A DNA stretch of 64,000 nt from Marsupella aquatica (lineage: Eukaryota; Marchantiophyta): the NCBI GenBank assembly GCA_973895155.1, contig OZ316891.1, forward strand, positions 2,294,001-2,358,000. The letters run 5' to 3'. Positions 34,324 to 45,484 of this stretch are shown one piece after another. The position numbers were made by a program, and so were the translations under genes. The notes below the pieces were generated by a model. The model had not been told where the DNA came from. It made no database searches and worked only from the letters and a program-made list of their open reading frames with translations. Every line of letters starts with the position of its first letter. Positions within the stretch are counted from its first letter, which is position 1.

Positions 34324-35510
34324 ACAACAAAGCCAGGCGCGTAGCGTTGCTCTTGGGAAAGTAAAAAAAAAACAAATCGAAGATATTAAACGTAGGCTCA
34401 AAAAGAAACTAGATATGACACTCCCATACTGGAATAGGGATTGGAATGTTTGGGTTGGGTTCATAATTAGACAATGATGTGGAGATGAATAGGAGATACA
34501 TAATGAATTGCAACATGAATTAAAAGATCCAAGAGAAGATGATCTAGGCAATTAGCTTCACTGATCATGAAGGTACGAGCAATTCAAAAACAGGAGGAAG
34601 CGGCAAGATGAGCACTAGTATAGGATCCAAATTCCTTCATTTCCCAAGTTCCCCACACACTTTGTTCACATAATTATAGGTGGTCATGTAGGGCTCATAT
34701 AACAAGACACATAACTTTGATATCACTTGAAATATTTTCAAGTACTTGTCTCTCATTGAATTAAAGTATTGCTGTAGGGAGCAAGGGCTTCTCTCATTGA
34801 ATTTAAGAATTGTTATAGAGAGATGGGTCCACGATCTAATTAAAAGTAAGTTTTGCTGTGAGGTCTCTGGGTCCCAAAATCTGATTGATGTATCCTTTTA
34901 TTCTAGCCTTTATCTACTAAAATCATTTTCCCATAACAACACAACCACACTAGGTAGACATGTAAGTGACTGGATATTCATATTAAATCATGATTATAGT
35001 TGAACTGTATTCAGCTAGCTGGCACAGGTTAAATACACCATTACTTAGGGGTATACAAGTATGTGGACACTTGAACCCATTGGCCAAACCCTGGGTCGGT
35101 CGGCCAGCTAGGGGACCTGGCTTTTGCCATTAGGAATGTCTCAACCCTACGTACTCCCAACAAACCTTCCATGGTACAAAAAATCATACAGAAATTCCTC
35201 AAAATTCTCAAAAAATTGCGTGCATCAGTTTGGGACAATTTTGGGGCTTTCCATAACAACAATGCAAAGATTATGGACTACCTGAGAGTTGTCTGACTCA
35301 AGCTCATCCACAGCCTGCACACCCACCAACACACACTCATGATTCTGCAATGACTTCAATAGGGAGGGAGGTACAGCTTTTTTTTAACCTGTCCCCTGAA
35401 TTACCCAATAATATTAACGTGTTCCCCAAACAAAATAAATTATCAACCTGTCCCCCATTTTGTATTCCGGTTAGTTTTAACTTTATACGGGCCAAGGTGG
35501 GGTAAGGCCG
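34324..35510. other. Intergenic, nothing recognised
   Basis: There is no convincing gene. AACCTGTCCCC occurs at about 35386 and, as AACCTGTCCCCC, at about 35446, just before the hairpin at 35511. Confidence 0.5.
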
Positions 35511-35573
35511 GGGGTAAGGCTTGCCAATAGTGACTTGCCATTGCGGCAAGTCACTATTGGCAAGCCTTACCCC
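35511..35573. repeat. Perfect 29-bp inverted repeat with a 5-base loop
   Basis: 35511-35539 and 35545-35573 are exact reverse complements separated by ATTGC. The arm starts GGGGTAAGGCTTGCC. A slipped copy of the outer part (AGGTGGGGTAAGG, 35496-35508) lies just to the left. RNA from either strand would fold into a 29-bp perfect stem. It may be a small MITE or a recent inverted duplication; perfect pairing and short length argue against an ordinary plant microRNA precursor. Confidence 0.9.
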
Positions 35574-37894
35574 ACCTCGACCCCCTCCCTGTTGCAGGGC
35601 ACAGTTGCAATCCTGGAGGGATTTATATAGTTAAGTGATTTTTTGCTCCACAGTCTCACAAAAACCTGACACTTTTGGCCTTCATTTTGGCAGCTTCTCA
35701 AAATAATATGTAGTTCTTCTTTCTTGTCAATTAGCCACTTGTATTTTTGGGTTGAGATTGTCTCAATCCAACATTAAAAAAATTGTTTTTCTCTGAAGAG
35801 TTGCACAACCAAGACCTTGTCCCCTCAAGCAAAAACTTGATTCTAGATTATGTCTTCATAAGGTCGTAACTCATACTAGAGGCCATAGGACCCTTCTATG
35901 CAGTTCATTCCTGAGTTCTACCACTCAGGCTCTTCAGTTTGCCCATCAGTAGGTTTTGGGCTTGTGGCCTTTTGGTCCTCGGTTGCTGTTTCTTTGCTTC
36001 TTGGCCTTTCTTGGCCCTTTCCCCTTGATTGGTTTTTTGCCTGAGGGATCATGTTTCCAGGTTGGGTGCCCCTTGTCTTTTTGCAGTTTGAAATATAAAT
36101 TTATTACGGGTCCATCAATGGAAAATCTGATTCATCGAGAGGGGAAAAAAAATTGTAAACACCTGAATGCTGATATGGACTCCATCGAGACCCCAAACTC
36201 TGATCGAGACCACAAACAAATGATTTCAAACCCTGCACAGAAAACCTGAAGTGGCCATGAAGTCTTCACAGACATGATCTTAAAGGAGCAACTAAATGTA
36301 ATTGAGAAGATGTCTACCCTACCAGGTAAGCATTGCACAGTCTAGCTATAATACTAAAACGTTTCTCCCGTCACGGCTTTGGGCCTCGAAATACTTATGG
36401 ACACCTTCGGCAGAACTAGCCAGCTTTACCCCTCTTTCTGACATTCAAGTTCGAGATACTCATTTTCCCCAAGATCTAGTTAGTACAATGTATCTGGTAG
36501 ACATTGACGACTCTTCCTGCATTCCTGAATCCAGATGTTTCTAAATAATTGAGAATGCAACGTAAGAATGTAGTACTCATCGAACAAATTTACTTATAAC
36601 ATGTCGAGGTCCACGTGTTCGTATGATCATACATCGTCTCTCTGAAGAATGGACTGCAAGCGACTAGCATTTTGCAAAGTTTCTTCCCTTGAGTTACACA
36701 ATTATGGACTGAACAATGTCTTCAGAACATAATCAAGGCATCCCTTTACGACGATCGATAATGGGTTGCTCCAACATGTTATTCTTTAGTAAGACAAGAC
36801 ATCAAATAGACAATATCGTCTCACCTGCCACGGTACGTCCATGCAATTTCAGTGGTGCATGTATGTAACCGGTAATTAATGTTATCCAAGCTTCGCTTAT
36901 TTTCTGAAAGCTAAATCCGGACCGGAGAAGGACAACCAGCGCACACAGCGCCCTACACAGGGATGGCACCACGCACCACCAACCAGAGCCAGTCTGAAGG
37001 CCGCTGACCTCCTAAACTACTACTGATAACTAAACGTCAAGTTAAAGCCCAGGATCCATATCAGTGCAACTGACACTTAGCTACCGTAATCCACACAGAC
37101 AGTAGCACCGAGCTAGTGCCCGGGCAACAAACTGCAGTAAATAGTCGAGATCTAAATTGGAGTTGAGGTGGGAGCGGTCCTGGTGCTCGTCCTGGTGCCA
37201 TAGCTAGGTCCCCAGTGCACAGCAAAAGCTGTAATTCTCAAATTGATGGCCCCCTCGATCAGTCTCTCCTAACTTTCCGAAGGAGGTCCTTGCATCAATC
37301 TGCAAAGGCAGCGTCACGGAGGGATACTTGGTCACGGTGGTACTCTTCAAACTTTCACTGGAACTTGTGAACATGCATTACATGCCAGAGTGACAGTTGT
37401 ACAGCCTCTTAAGTATTCGGGTCTCACAGAACAGGCTTGAAAACCTCAAATAGCTTGCCGAACTTTGCTGAGATGACCACTCAAGGTCCCGACCATTCAT
37501 GATTTCTTCCTGAGATCCAGGCTGCTCGGCAAGCGTATGGGGCTGGCCTGTAGTTGGTGTTGTAGATGAAGATGCAGTTTTGGCTTTGTATTTGATGGAG
37601 ATTATTGCTCTGTGATAGGACCTGAACTGCCTTGTAGCAGGTCCGACGTTTCATGCTCAATGGTTATGTCGAGAACAGAGGTTCTGCTGGAAGATGTTCG
37701 ATTCAGCCGTTTAAAGTACTACTGGGCATGACTAGCTTGCAATCTGAATTGTTGTTCGAGAGGTGACATAGTCTCGCGCGATGCTCTTCCAATCGTTTTT
37801 TCCGCAAGTCTAAAGCCCCAACAAAAACTGTTTGTGTTCTTCTATTGATCCTGGGGATTCGTTTAGCGTGTTCATCATTACCGCCCTCGATTGC
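35574..37894. other. Intergenic, nothing recognised
   Basis: Composition becomes more balanced after 36300, but I could not assign any open frame to a family. Confidence 0.5.
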
Positions 37895-38495
37895 ATTGGA
37901 AATGACTCCACAAGATTGTGCAAGTCCACCTTTAATGACATCATCGGCTCGATCTGTTCGCGGTGACTCCACCAGATTGTACAAGTCCACCATTATTGCC
38001 CCAATTGGTTCGATCCATTCTCAGTGGTTTCAGAAGTTCGTACAGGCCCACCGTTAATACCGTAATAAGCTGTTCCATTTGGGGTGATTTCACCAGACTG
38101 CAAGGCCACCATTGAAGCCCCAATTGGCTTCATCCTGGGTGACTTCAGAAGATTGTGCAAGTCAACCATTAACAACCCAGTAGCTTGCTCCAGTTGCAGC
38201 AGTGATTTCACCACATTGTGCCAGTCCACCATTAAAGCCCCAATTGGCTCCACTACGGGTGACTCCAGGCGACTGTGCAGCCGACCTTTTGGACTGATGT
38301 CCTGCTTTTTCCAATGGCGGCCTTGGAGAGATTCTGCAGCTCTGGGAGCGTTGAATACACCCGACCGATTGTGCAAGTCCACCATTGAAGCCACAATTGG
38401 CTCCACTGGGGATGAATCTAGGAGACTGCACAGCAGAGCTTTTCCACTGATCTTCTGCTTCTTCCATAATGGCAGCAGCGGAGATAATATTCTGC
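37895..38495. repeat. Diverged tandem array, unit about 55-63 bp, with larger composite units
   Basis: A unit like TGACTCCACCAGATTGTGCA, AGTCCACCATTAAAGCCCC and AATTGGCTCC repeats about eight times: near 37899, 37964, 38026, 38084, 38139, 38202, 38259 and 38355. A longer block with GACTGTGCAGC, CTTTT, CTGAT-TCCTGCTT and GATATTCTGCAG occurs twice (about 38259-38338 and 38411-38495), suggesting composite units. Because many units are near multiples of three, frames on both strands stay open (for example 38084-38614 plus and 37993-38562 minus). Neither product resembles a known protein, so I call a repeat, not a gene. Confidence 0.75.
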
Positions 38496-39761
38496 AGGTC
38501 AGGAGAGCAGCCAAATCTGAGTTGCTCGCAATCCCTTTTGGGTCCATAATTAAGCCAGTCATATTGGCTCTTCACCTCCTTCGCGCCCATGGCCGTCTTG
38601 GTCACAGATTCTGAGAGACTATCAAAATCGTGATCATGAAAGATCCCCAAAGCCACTCACAACAGGTCGGATATTTTCATTGATCATAACGGGGTGTCTG
38701 CCTGGCGTCCAGCTGAAGCAGCGGTCAGAGTCGGAATACGGACAGGCCCCAGAGGTAGGAGTCATTACAAATTGTACATATGTCGTTAAGTAACCATACT
38801 TAATCTGCCTCGATATTGAATTGTGGTGTTAGATACAGTAGGCGTAGTTAGTGAAAGCCCTCGATTTTGAGTGCGATCCGAACCACTCAACAACTCCGAC
38901 AACGCCGCTAAGAAATCACCCAGGTACGTCATCACCTACACTGGCCATCCATCGGGTAGGTGTAGTCGACATAAACAGCGGAATAATTTCTTCTCACTAT
39001 GTACTTTCCTCGAATGTTTGAGCCACGTACCTCGATCCTCTTGTCTAGCTAGCTTTGTCTCACCGTGTACCTCGTCCACTCTCTTCCACCAGCTTGTTTA
39101 GCAAATCTGTCAGTCCGTGACCTCGACAGCCTGTTGAACCAGGAGCTATGGGTCACAACCGCCATCAAATAACAGCATCACTTCAGCCTCGTGAGAAAAA
39201 AGGGAGTCTACAAAACGTAGAGTGTTAACTCCCTATATATTCACAGTATTACAGTTCCCATCATAAGCTTAAAATTGTGCTTACCTTTCAGCGGCAAGTA
39301 CTCCGCTTACGAGCGAACAAGATAGGCTATTAATAGCGATAATTGCTTGGTTTGAAATTTGAACAACATAGCTTAGTCTCGGTAGATTGCATTCTAAAAC
39401 TTATAGCGCAACACAAGACTGCTACATAAATTTCATACGCTCCCTTCTCCATATATGAAACCAACGAAGGAGTTTCACACTGCTATGTCGATCGATGTCT
39501 GGACCTTACAGAAATAAAAGTGTAACTCACAATTTGAATCGGAGGAGCTCAGACCTACCAGACGATAGGGTTGGCAATGCATAGTAGACATGAACAAAAG
39601 TTGAAAATTTATTTTTTTACACACGCAAAATTCAGGGCTACGGGTCCCTGGACAGCCATTCATGGCTCTCTGTACCCGCTGCCCACAAACTGCTGCCCAA
39701 AACGCCCACAGAAATATAATTTAAGTATCATATTTAAGAGCATGTCCCAAAGATGTGCAGC
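38496..39761. other. Intergenic, nothing recognised
   Basis: There are short chance frames only. GCTGCCCAC at about 39678 is echoed in reverse complement by GTGGGCAGC at about 39922, flanking the tRNA-like sequence below. Confidence 0.45.
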
Positions 39762-39830
39762 AAGCTCTTGGTGGAGTGGTTGCACAGTCAGGTGGGGGGG
39801 GGGGGTGCACGGGGTTCAAATCTAGTGGGT
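39762..39830 (+). repeat. tRNA-like head, probably a SINE remnant
   Basis: TGGTGGAGTGG (39769-39779) fits the RNA polymerase III A box and GGTTCAAATCT (39813-39823) the B box. Their starts are 44 bases apart, as in a tRNA gene. A run of 13 G (about 39793-39805) sits between, where no functional tRNA has one. No acceptor stem is evident. The simplest reading is a tRNA-derived SINE or tRNA pseudogene; the 3' limit is uncertain. Confidence 0.4.
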
Positions 39831-40690
39831 GATTGTTGTGCTTTTTATACAAACCCCACCCAAAAGTGAGGTTCATACAGGCTTTTGTGACTCATCAAAA
39901 AACATGGATTTTTTAGTTTTTGTGGGCAGCGTAAAGGTGTGAGCGGGCAACGGCAGGTACAACATTCCAGGGAATAGTCTCTTTGAATCACAAAAAGGAG
40001 TGGCAATGTACTAAATCTCATTTATTGGCAAAGACCACATATGTCTGGAAGAGCGTGATTGGACTAGAAGGGTCTCATATTACACTCTGACAATAGGGGT
40101 GTCAAAATAGTGCCATAAAAAAAATATGGGCAAGGACATAAACTCTTCTATCACCTCTTTCATGGCCAGGACATAACTCCTTACAGGCTACCTAGATACA
40201 AGCCCGGTAAGAATCTTTCTGTCCCACTTAAAGGCTACCTATATACACGCCCGGTAAGAATCTTTATGTCCCAAAAAGTTTACTCCGTTGGAGCTTCCTT
40301 AAGACCATCAATGAAATCTTCGGAAGCACAATCTTTACAGTCCTCCTGGAACCGACCTTGAATACAGAGGACCATACTCCACTTGCCTCTACAAATTGTA
40401 TTCGCTGGAAGCCCCAATCGGCTGACTCCACTGGATGTTTGTTTTTCCTCAATTTCACACCGAGCTGAGGTTGTCAGCCATAAAAAGTGAGTTCAGAGCC
40501 CCGACTGCTAATTTTATGCTGATTGCCATTTATTTTCTGGGCGAATTAACATCAGGTCGCATTTGAAGTTTCAGTTGTGATCTTACGCTGAAAGGCATTG
40601 CAGAGAGACAGTCAAGTGATTCAACTGTCTTGGACTGGTCTCTGTGGATTCATCTGACCACCTTTGGCGGTGGATTTGTTGTTTGAATAG
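39831..40690. other. Intergenic with one tandem duplication (about 40174-40273)
   Basis: AGGCTACCTA, then GCCCGGTAAGAATCTTT and TGTCCCA appear twice about 53 bases apart. The first exon expected for the reductase relic that follows was not found here. Confidence 0.5.
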
Positions 40691-43472
40691 AAGATATCTC
40701 GAAGGTAGGGTTTTTGTTGGCCCTGCCTCGTGCTAAAGAGAGGCTGACCCTGCACAAAGCGGACCTCCTTGAAGAAAGCTCCTTTGATAGCGTTGTCGAT
40801 GGATTTCATGGAGTCTTCCATACTGCATCCCCATTTTTGTACAAAATCACGGACCCACAGGTTGGCTCTTGTAAATCTGCTCTTCGAAAGTCTCTGCAGA
40901 TGCAAAAGATTCTCCTGCGCGGAGTTCAAAAACTTCCAGATGCCTCGATCATGTTTTGCATCCCAGTTTGACATTGCCCTTTTGGATTCGTTATAATGTG
41001 TGTTGCCTTCTCTGCAAAATCATTCGATCTGTGTTCGCTTGATCTGGTAAAAGAAGTTCTGAAGATGGACCTGCTTGTTCAAACCTCTCTCTAAGTATCC
41101 ATTCTATTTCGGTCACTTTCTTTGTGTCGGGTGAAGAAGTCTTGAAGATGTTATGGATCTTCTGTGTGCCCCCCTGATGTGAAAGAATGCACTATTCAAT
41201 CACTTAATTGGGTGAAAAAAATGTTTAAATCGTAATCGACGTTTTGATTGCCTCCACTTTATGCCCATTCATTAGTGAAGACGATTTAAAGATATACTGG
41301 ACACATTCACCGCACCGAGTGATTTAGGCAAGTAAATTCGGCTACGACTCATATCTAAGGTAAGTTGAAGTGGAAAAATATTATCTGGTTCACTAGGAAT
41401 TGAAATTGTAACCTAGGCTCCAGTTGTATTTGTTGTAGGATGGGACTAACATTTCGTATGGACTGACTATATTTCAGGTGGACCTCATAGATCCGGCGGT
41501 GAAGGGAACCATCAATCTGCTTGAAGCAGCTGCCAAGCTAAGAGCGTGAAGCGTGTTGTCCTTTCGTCCTCAGCTGTTGCCATTAGATACAATACGAGGC
41601 CCAAAGAGGTGCAGTTATGGACGAGAGCTGGTGGAGCGACTCTGAATACTGCAAAGAGAACAAGGTGCCGAATGCTTGCCTAATTTAAAAGTTTCTCTAT
41701 CTCCTGCCATTGTCGCTTCCTCCGTTTCTAACAGCTTATGACCGTAAAGATCTTCGTAGGCATGGTTGTTCATTTCCCATTATCGCTCAATGATGTTTAC
41801 AACGAAAAGAATGTTGGGCAATGACCGAATTCTATAATTTGGGGGTTGGTTGCCGTCGAAAGTTGTGGTATGCGCTGTCTAAAACCCTGGCTGAGAAAGC
41901 TGGCTGGGATTTTATGGAGAGCGAGAAGCATTTCGATTTGGTAGTGATGAATCCGACATTAGTGCTTGGAACGATGCTACAGCCGACGCTCAACACAAGT
42001 AGTGAATCCGGGAATTCCTTTCTGGCAAGTATTAGAATGCTCCCGCGTGATTCATTGTAACCAAATCAACGCAGAACTAGGCTACCTTTTCTTCTGGCTA
42101 TAGACTGCAATCCTGATCTTGAACTCGCATCAGTAAAGAAATCTCATTCAATGGTCACCTTCTTTGAGAAGGAGCTGCAGAATCAGCTGAGGCAAGGTCG
42201 CTAGGACAGGTGTTAAAATGGAAGGAAACATTAAAAATGCTGGACAACGTCGTTGAAGCTTCTCTGCATCTCTGAATGTGTGAAATGATTCTGTGCTTTG
42301 TTGTCTAATTATCAAACCCTATGATGAGAAATGATAAATGTCCTTAGCCTATTTGGCCACAGTATACATCCCTTGATTTCTAATGAGAGGATTTGATTTA
42401 GTACAGGTAGAAAGAAAATATACATAATCATTACAGAAAGGGGCCAAACGGAGTTTAAAAAAACAAACAAAAGAGGTCCCCAGGGAACAAAAACGAACTC
42501 AAAAGAAGTGACCCCTAGAAAACCAAGAAAAAGTAACTAAAACTAAGGCAAATGGACAAGGTTCTCATCATTCTTAGCAAATATGGCAAAAAGCTAATGG
42601 TACACATCAAATGTAGAATCATTCCTAGCAAATGTGACAAAAAGCTAATGGTCTACATCAAATGTAGAATCATTCCTAGCAAATGTGACAAAAAGTTAAT
42701 GGTACACATCAAGTGTCAAAACTAAATCAGGCAATGTGAAGACATACAAAAATGTTACTACTGGCGCTTTGTGGATGTCCAAGATATTACGCTAGGGCAC
42801 ATCTTGGCTTTTGAGAATTCAAAAGCGGAATTCAAAAGCGGAAGGGCATTATATGCTGACTGGAGGTGTTCATCACTTCAAAGAAATTATTGGGATACTA
42901 CATGAACTGTATCCGAGCTATCCAGTCCCCACAGAGTAAGTTCCCATTCCTCTGCTCGTCATTTCGATTTTTATGTGGTGTCATTGCTACTAGCTCTCCT
43001 AGTCTGGCATTCTGAACAACTGGACTGTTGTATTTAGTGTCTTATCGATCATGAACGAAGGAAAATCACACATTACATTAAAATGATTGCGTTCGCGCGA
43101 ACAAATACAATGACGAGTGTACTTTTTGCTCACATCCAATACTTATTGTTTGATCGGGTCAAGGATAAGCCAAAGAAGAAAATTAATGGCAACGACCCTG
43201 TCAGAGTCTGACTAGTTCGTTTCGGTAGACACAACCTTTGGAGAAATCACAACCTTTGTTACTGATTTGCTGTCAGCTACCATGCCCCTTGAATTGCTTT
43301 TATTTTTGTATCTTATCATGTCAATGACGGTCTGTTGATTGTTCCTAGGCCTAGCTATCACATTCAAGATGAATTCACTTTCACGTTAAGCACCGAGAAG
43401 TCACAGAAAGAGTTGGTAATAAAGTTCAAAGCCATAGAATCTCAACTCAGAGACACTGTGACAAGCCTGTAA
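40691..43472 (+). pseudogene. Cinnamoyl-CoA-reductase/DFR-like gene (extended SDR family), broken
   Basis: Exon-like blocks with splice-like borders lie in order. 40691-40860: DISKVGFLLALPRAKERL, DLLEESSFDSVVDG, GVFHTASPF. 41478-41664: VDLIDPAVKGTINLLEAA, VKRVVLSSSAVAIRYN, then DESWWSDSEYCKENK. From 41863 to near 42060: [17 protein letters not shown] with the catalytic YxxxK, and [20 protein letters not shown]. About 42840-42937: GHYMLTGGVHHFKEIIGI and YPSYPVPTE. 43349-43472: STEKSQKELVIKF to a TAA stop. The family makes monolignol, flavonoid or sporopollenin precursors with NADPH. Damage: no exon for the N-terminal NAD(P)-binding GxxGxxG, two frameshifts in the second block (near 41547 and 41612), and the usual segment between the third and fourth blocks is not seen. 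Hence a pseudogene. Confidence 0.85.
42567..42713. repeat. Three tandem copies of a 51-bp unit
   Basis: ATCATTCCTAGCAAATGTG-type units start at 42567, 42618 and 42669, each 51 bases, with few differences. They lie inside what would be an intron of the reductase relic. Confidence 0.9.
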
Positions 43473-44879
43473 CAACAGGGCTGGTTAAAAGCCCCGCAGA
43501 AGTAGAGAAATGGCTTGTGATTTCGTTTGAGATGCTAGGATGGTGACTTGAGGAAAGTCACCATTTTTCGTGATATGTAGATATTGGATGAGATTTGTAT
43601 TTGATGTTCTAATTTCATTTTGTCATGATATGTAGATATTTGGATTATTAAATATGGATTCGTAAGTGAACTATAATCTGTGTCGCATGATACATAGATT
43701 TTTGAATTATCAAACATGAGACTTGTAGCAAGTGTTCTTGACAGTCTACTGCGCCTCTTCCTATTGCATGGAAAGAAAGTTTGGGCATTAGGCTTGCTAC
43801 ACTAGGATCGATGCAGACGACGTCCTGATTGTCTTGAGGTTTGAACAGTACTAGTTTCTGCCGATTCTATCGTGCTTCAAGTAATTGGTGGTCCTGAAGA
43901 TATGGATTTGTTGAGATCTGAAGCCTACTCTTACAACGGATGGAAGTAAAACGGCGGTCATTGTTTCCCATGTTCACACATCTCCACGAAATTCTCCCTC
44001 GCAATAGGTGCTGCTTAAACGTATGACTTCCAAGACGATATGGGTGGTCCTTTGAATAACAAAGCCTCTATTGCAGAAGGAACTCACTGCGGCACACAAA
44101 TGAAAATATTGCAGGACAGTTTGCTTAATGCTGAAATACAGTCAAAGAACCCTCCAAAACCAGAGAGGAACGACACTATCATTTCACTGTTATTTATGAG
44201 TTTCTGGATACCTCACAGAAAAATACGAACCTTCCTGTATGCAGCATTTCCGATACAACAGACGTTTTCGTTTCACTCCGAACCTAAATATGTACTGCCA
44301 CCAAATGTCCAGAGCCATAATTCACGTACGTTAGTCTGTACGTCACCAGAATAACTAAATGAGCTGTCCACGCAGAAACCCTGGGTTCCCCAAATGCAAC
44401 AATTTCATTTATCTCGTTTGTTATCAGCTACGATTCATGGTTGGCCAGAAACCTACTTTAGTACAACGCCACTGTGTTGGCTCTAGGTTGTCAACCCTTT
44501 TTTCTCGGAAAAAAATCATCGATGTAGTTGTAGACACGCAACAATTAGCCAGAAGAGTGAAAGCCGGGAGGACCTCTGAGAATTAGCAGCATAGAATCCG
44601 AACTGAAACCCAATTTTCTAAATCCCCTTGGCCGGAATCTAGACAATGTCCTCGAAAGTCGAATGAAGCCAGGGGGGCCTGCTGAGAAGTACAAGAGTAG
44701 ACACGGACCTGGAGCCAAATTGGGTTCAAATGCCGTTGTAATCCGCATGGCCGGAATTGAGACGATGTCCTTGAAAGTCGGTCCACTTGAGTCCTCACTC
44801 TTTGTGAAATTCACCGTCTTCGAACATTGACCATCGCCGGGAAGGCGAGATTTCACATCGACGAATTGTCAAAAGTGTC
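43473..44879. other. Intergenic; duplicated motifs at 43545-43700 and 44600-44790
   Basis: CATGATATGTAGAT-like phrases recur three times about 70 bases apart (43568, 43625, 43687). Two 60-bp blocks with TGGCCGGAAT and GTCCTYGAAAGTCG lie at about 44628 and 44748. The second pair may belong to the leucine-rich-repeat relic next to it. Confidence 0.45.
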
Positions 44880-45484
44880 AAAATGTCACCCTCACGGAAT
44901 GCGTCCACTGAAATTATTGCTTACGGTTCAAAGGTGTGGTATCTTACCCAATTTCAAGGTGTAGAAGGGATAGGGCCAGAGAGGGTGTTGACGAGACATC
45001 AAAAGATTCCAATTCTCCTGGCAAGCCAAGAATATCAGGCATGGAGCCCGTGAACAAGTTTTGGGAGACATCCAGATCAATGAAGGCTCCTCAGGGTAAC
45101 AGGGATGAAGGATCGCCCCGTTGAATTGCTTCCAGGACAGATCGAGTGACGATCTAGCAGAAAATTGAAACTTCATCTTCACTCTAGTTCTTTCTAGAAA
45201 CTCATCGTGCAAATCATCAAGCAACGGCGCTGATTGAGGCGTCCGGGGATCTACAAACTCTGTGTGAGCAAAGAGTGGCGTGCCGTGGGAGAAGTGTGAA
45301 GTTTTCCTGAGACAGAAGAAGTCGCTGACCGGGCCTTCAATTGCAACATTTTTTTCTTCCATGGAGAGCCAGACACCACAGTGTCGTCCAAAGATTCCAT
45401 CAACCCTTTGGCGAGAGAATAGAGCGTGTCAAATAATGGAGATATCGTCAGCTGTAGACCTGGAATCCTCTGGCGCACCCTCAA
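44880..45484 (-). pseudogene. Leucine-rich-repeat receptor-like relic
   Basis: On the minus strand, three plant-type extracellular LRR signatures occur in order but in different frames. SLDLSWKQFNGAI is at about 45112-45155. DLDVSQNLFTGSMPD, then ILGLPGELESFDVSS, spans about 44990-45080. VSNNFSGRIP is at about 44893-44925. They match LDLSxNxFxGxIP, the repeat of receptor-like kinases and proteins. Stops and frameshifts between them preclude a product. Upstream (45251-45484) an open stretch rich in Leu and Ser may be earlier, more decayed repeats. No kinase domain was seen. Confidence 0.65.

Noticed and set aside
40621-40974. 117-codon minus-strand open frame
   Set aside because: It is antisense to the well-supported first visible block of the reductase relic.
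43535-43717. Possible CRISPR-like spacing of ATGTAGATATT phrases
   Set aside because: The repeats are imperfect and A+T-rich, with only three copies; this is an ordinary diverged tandem repeat.
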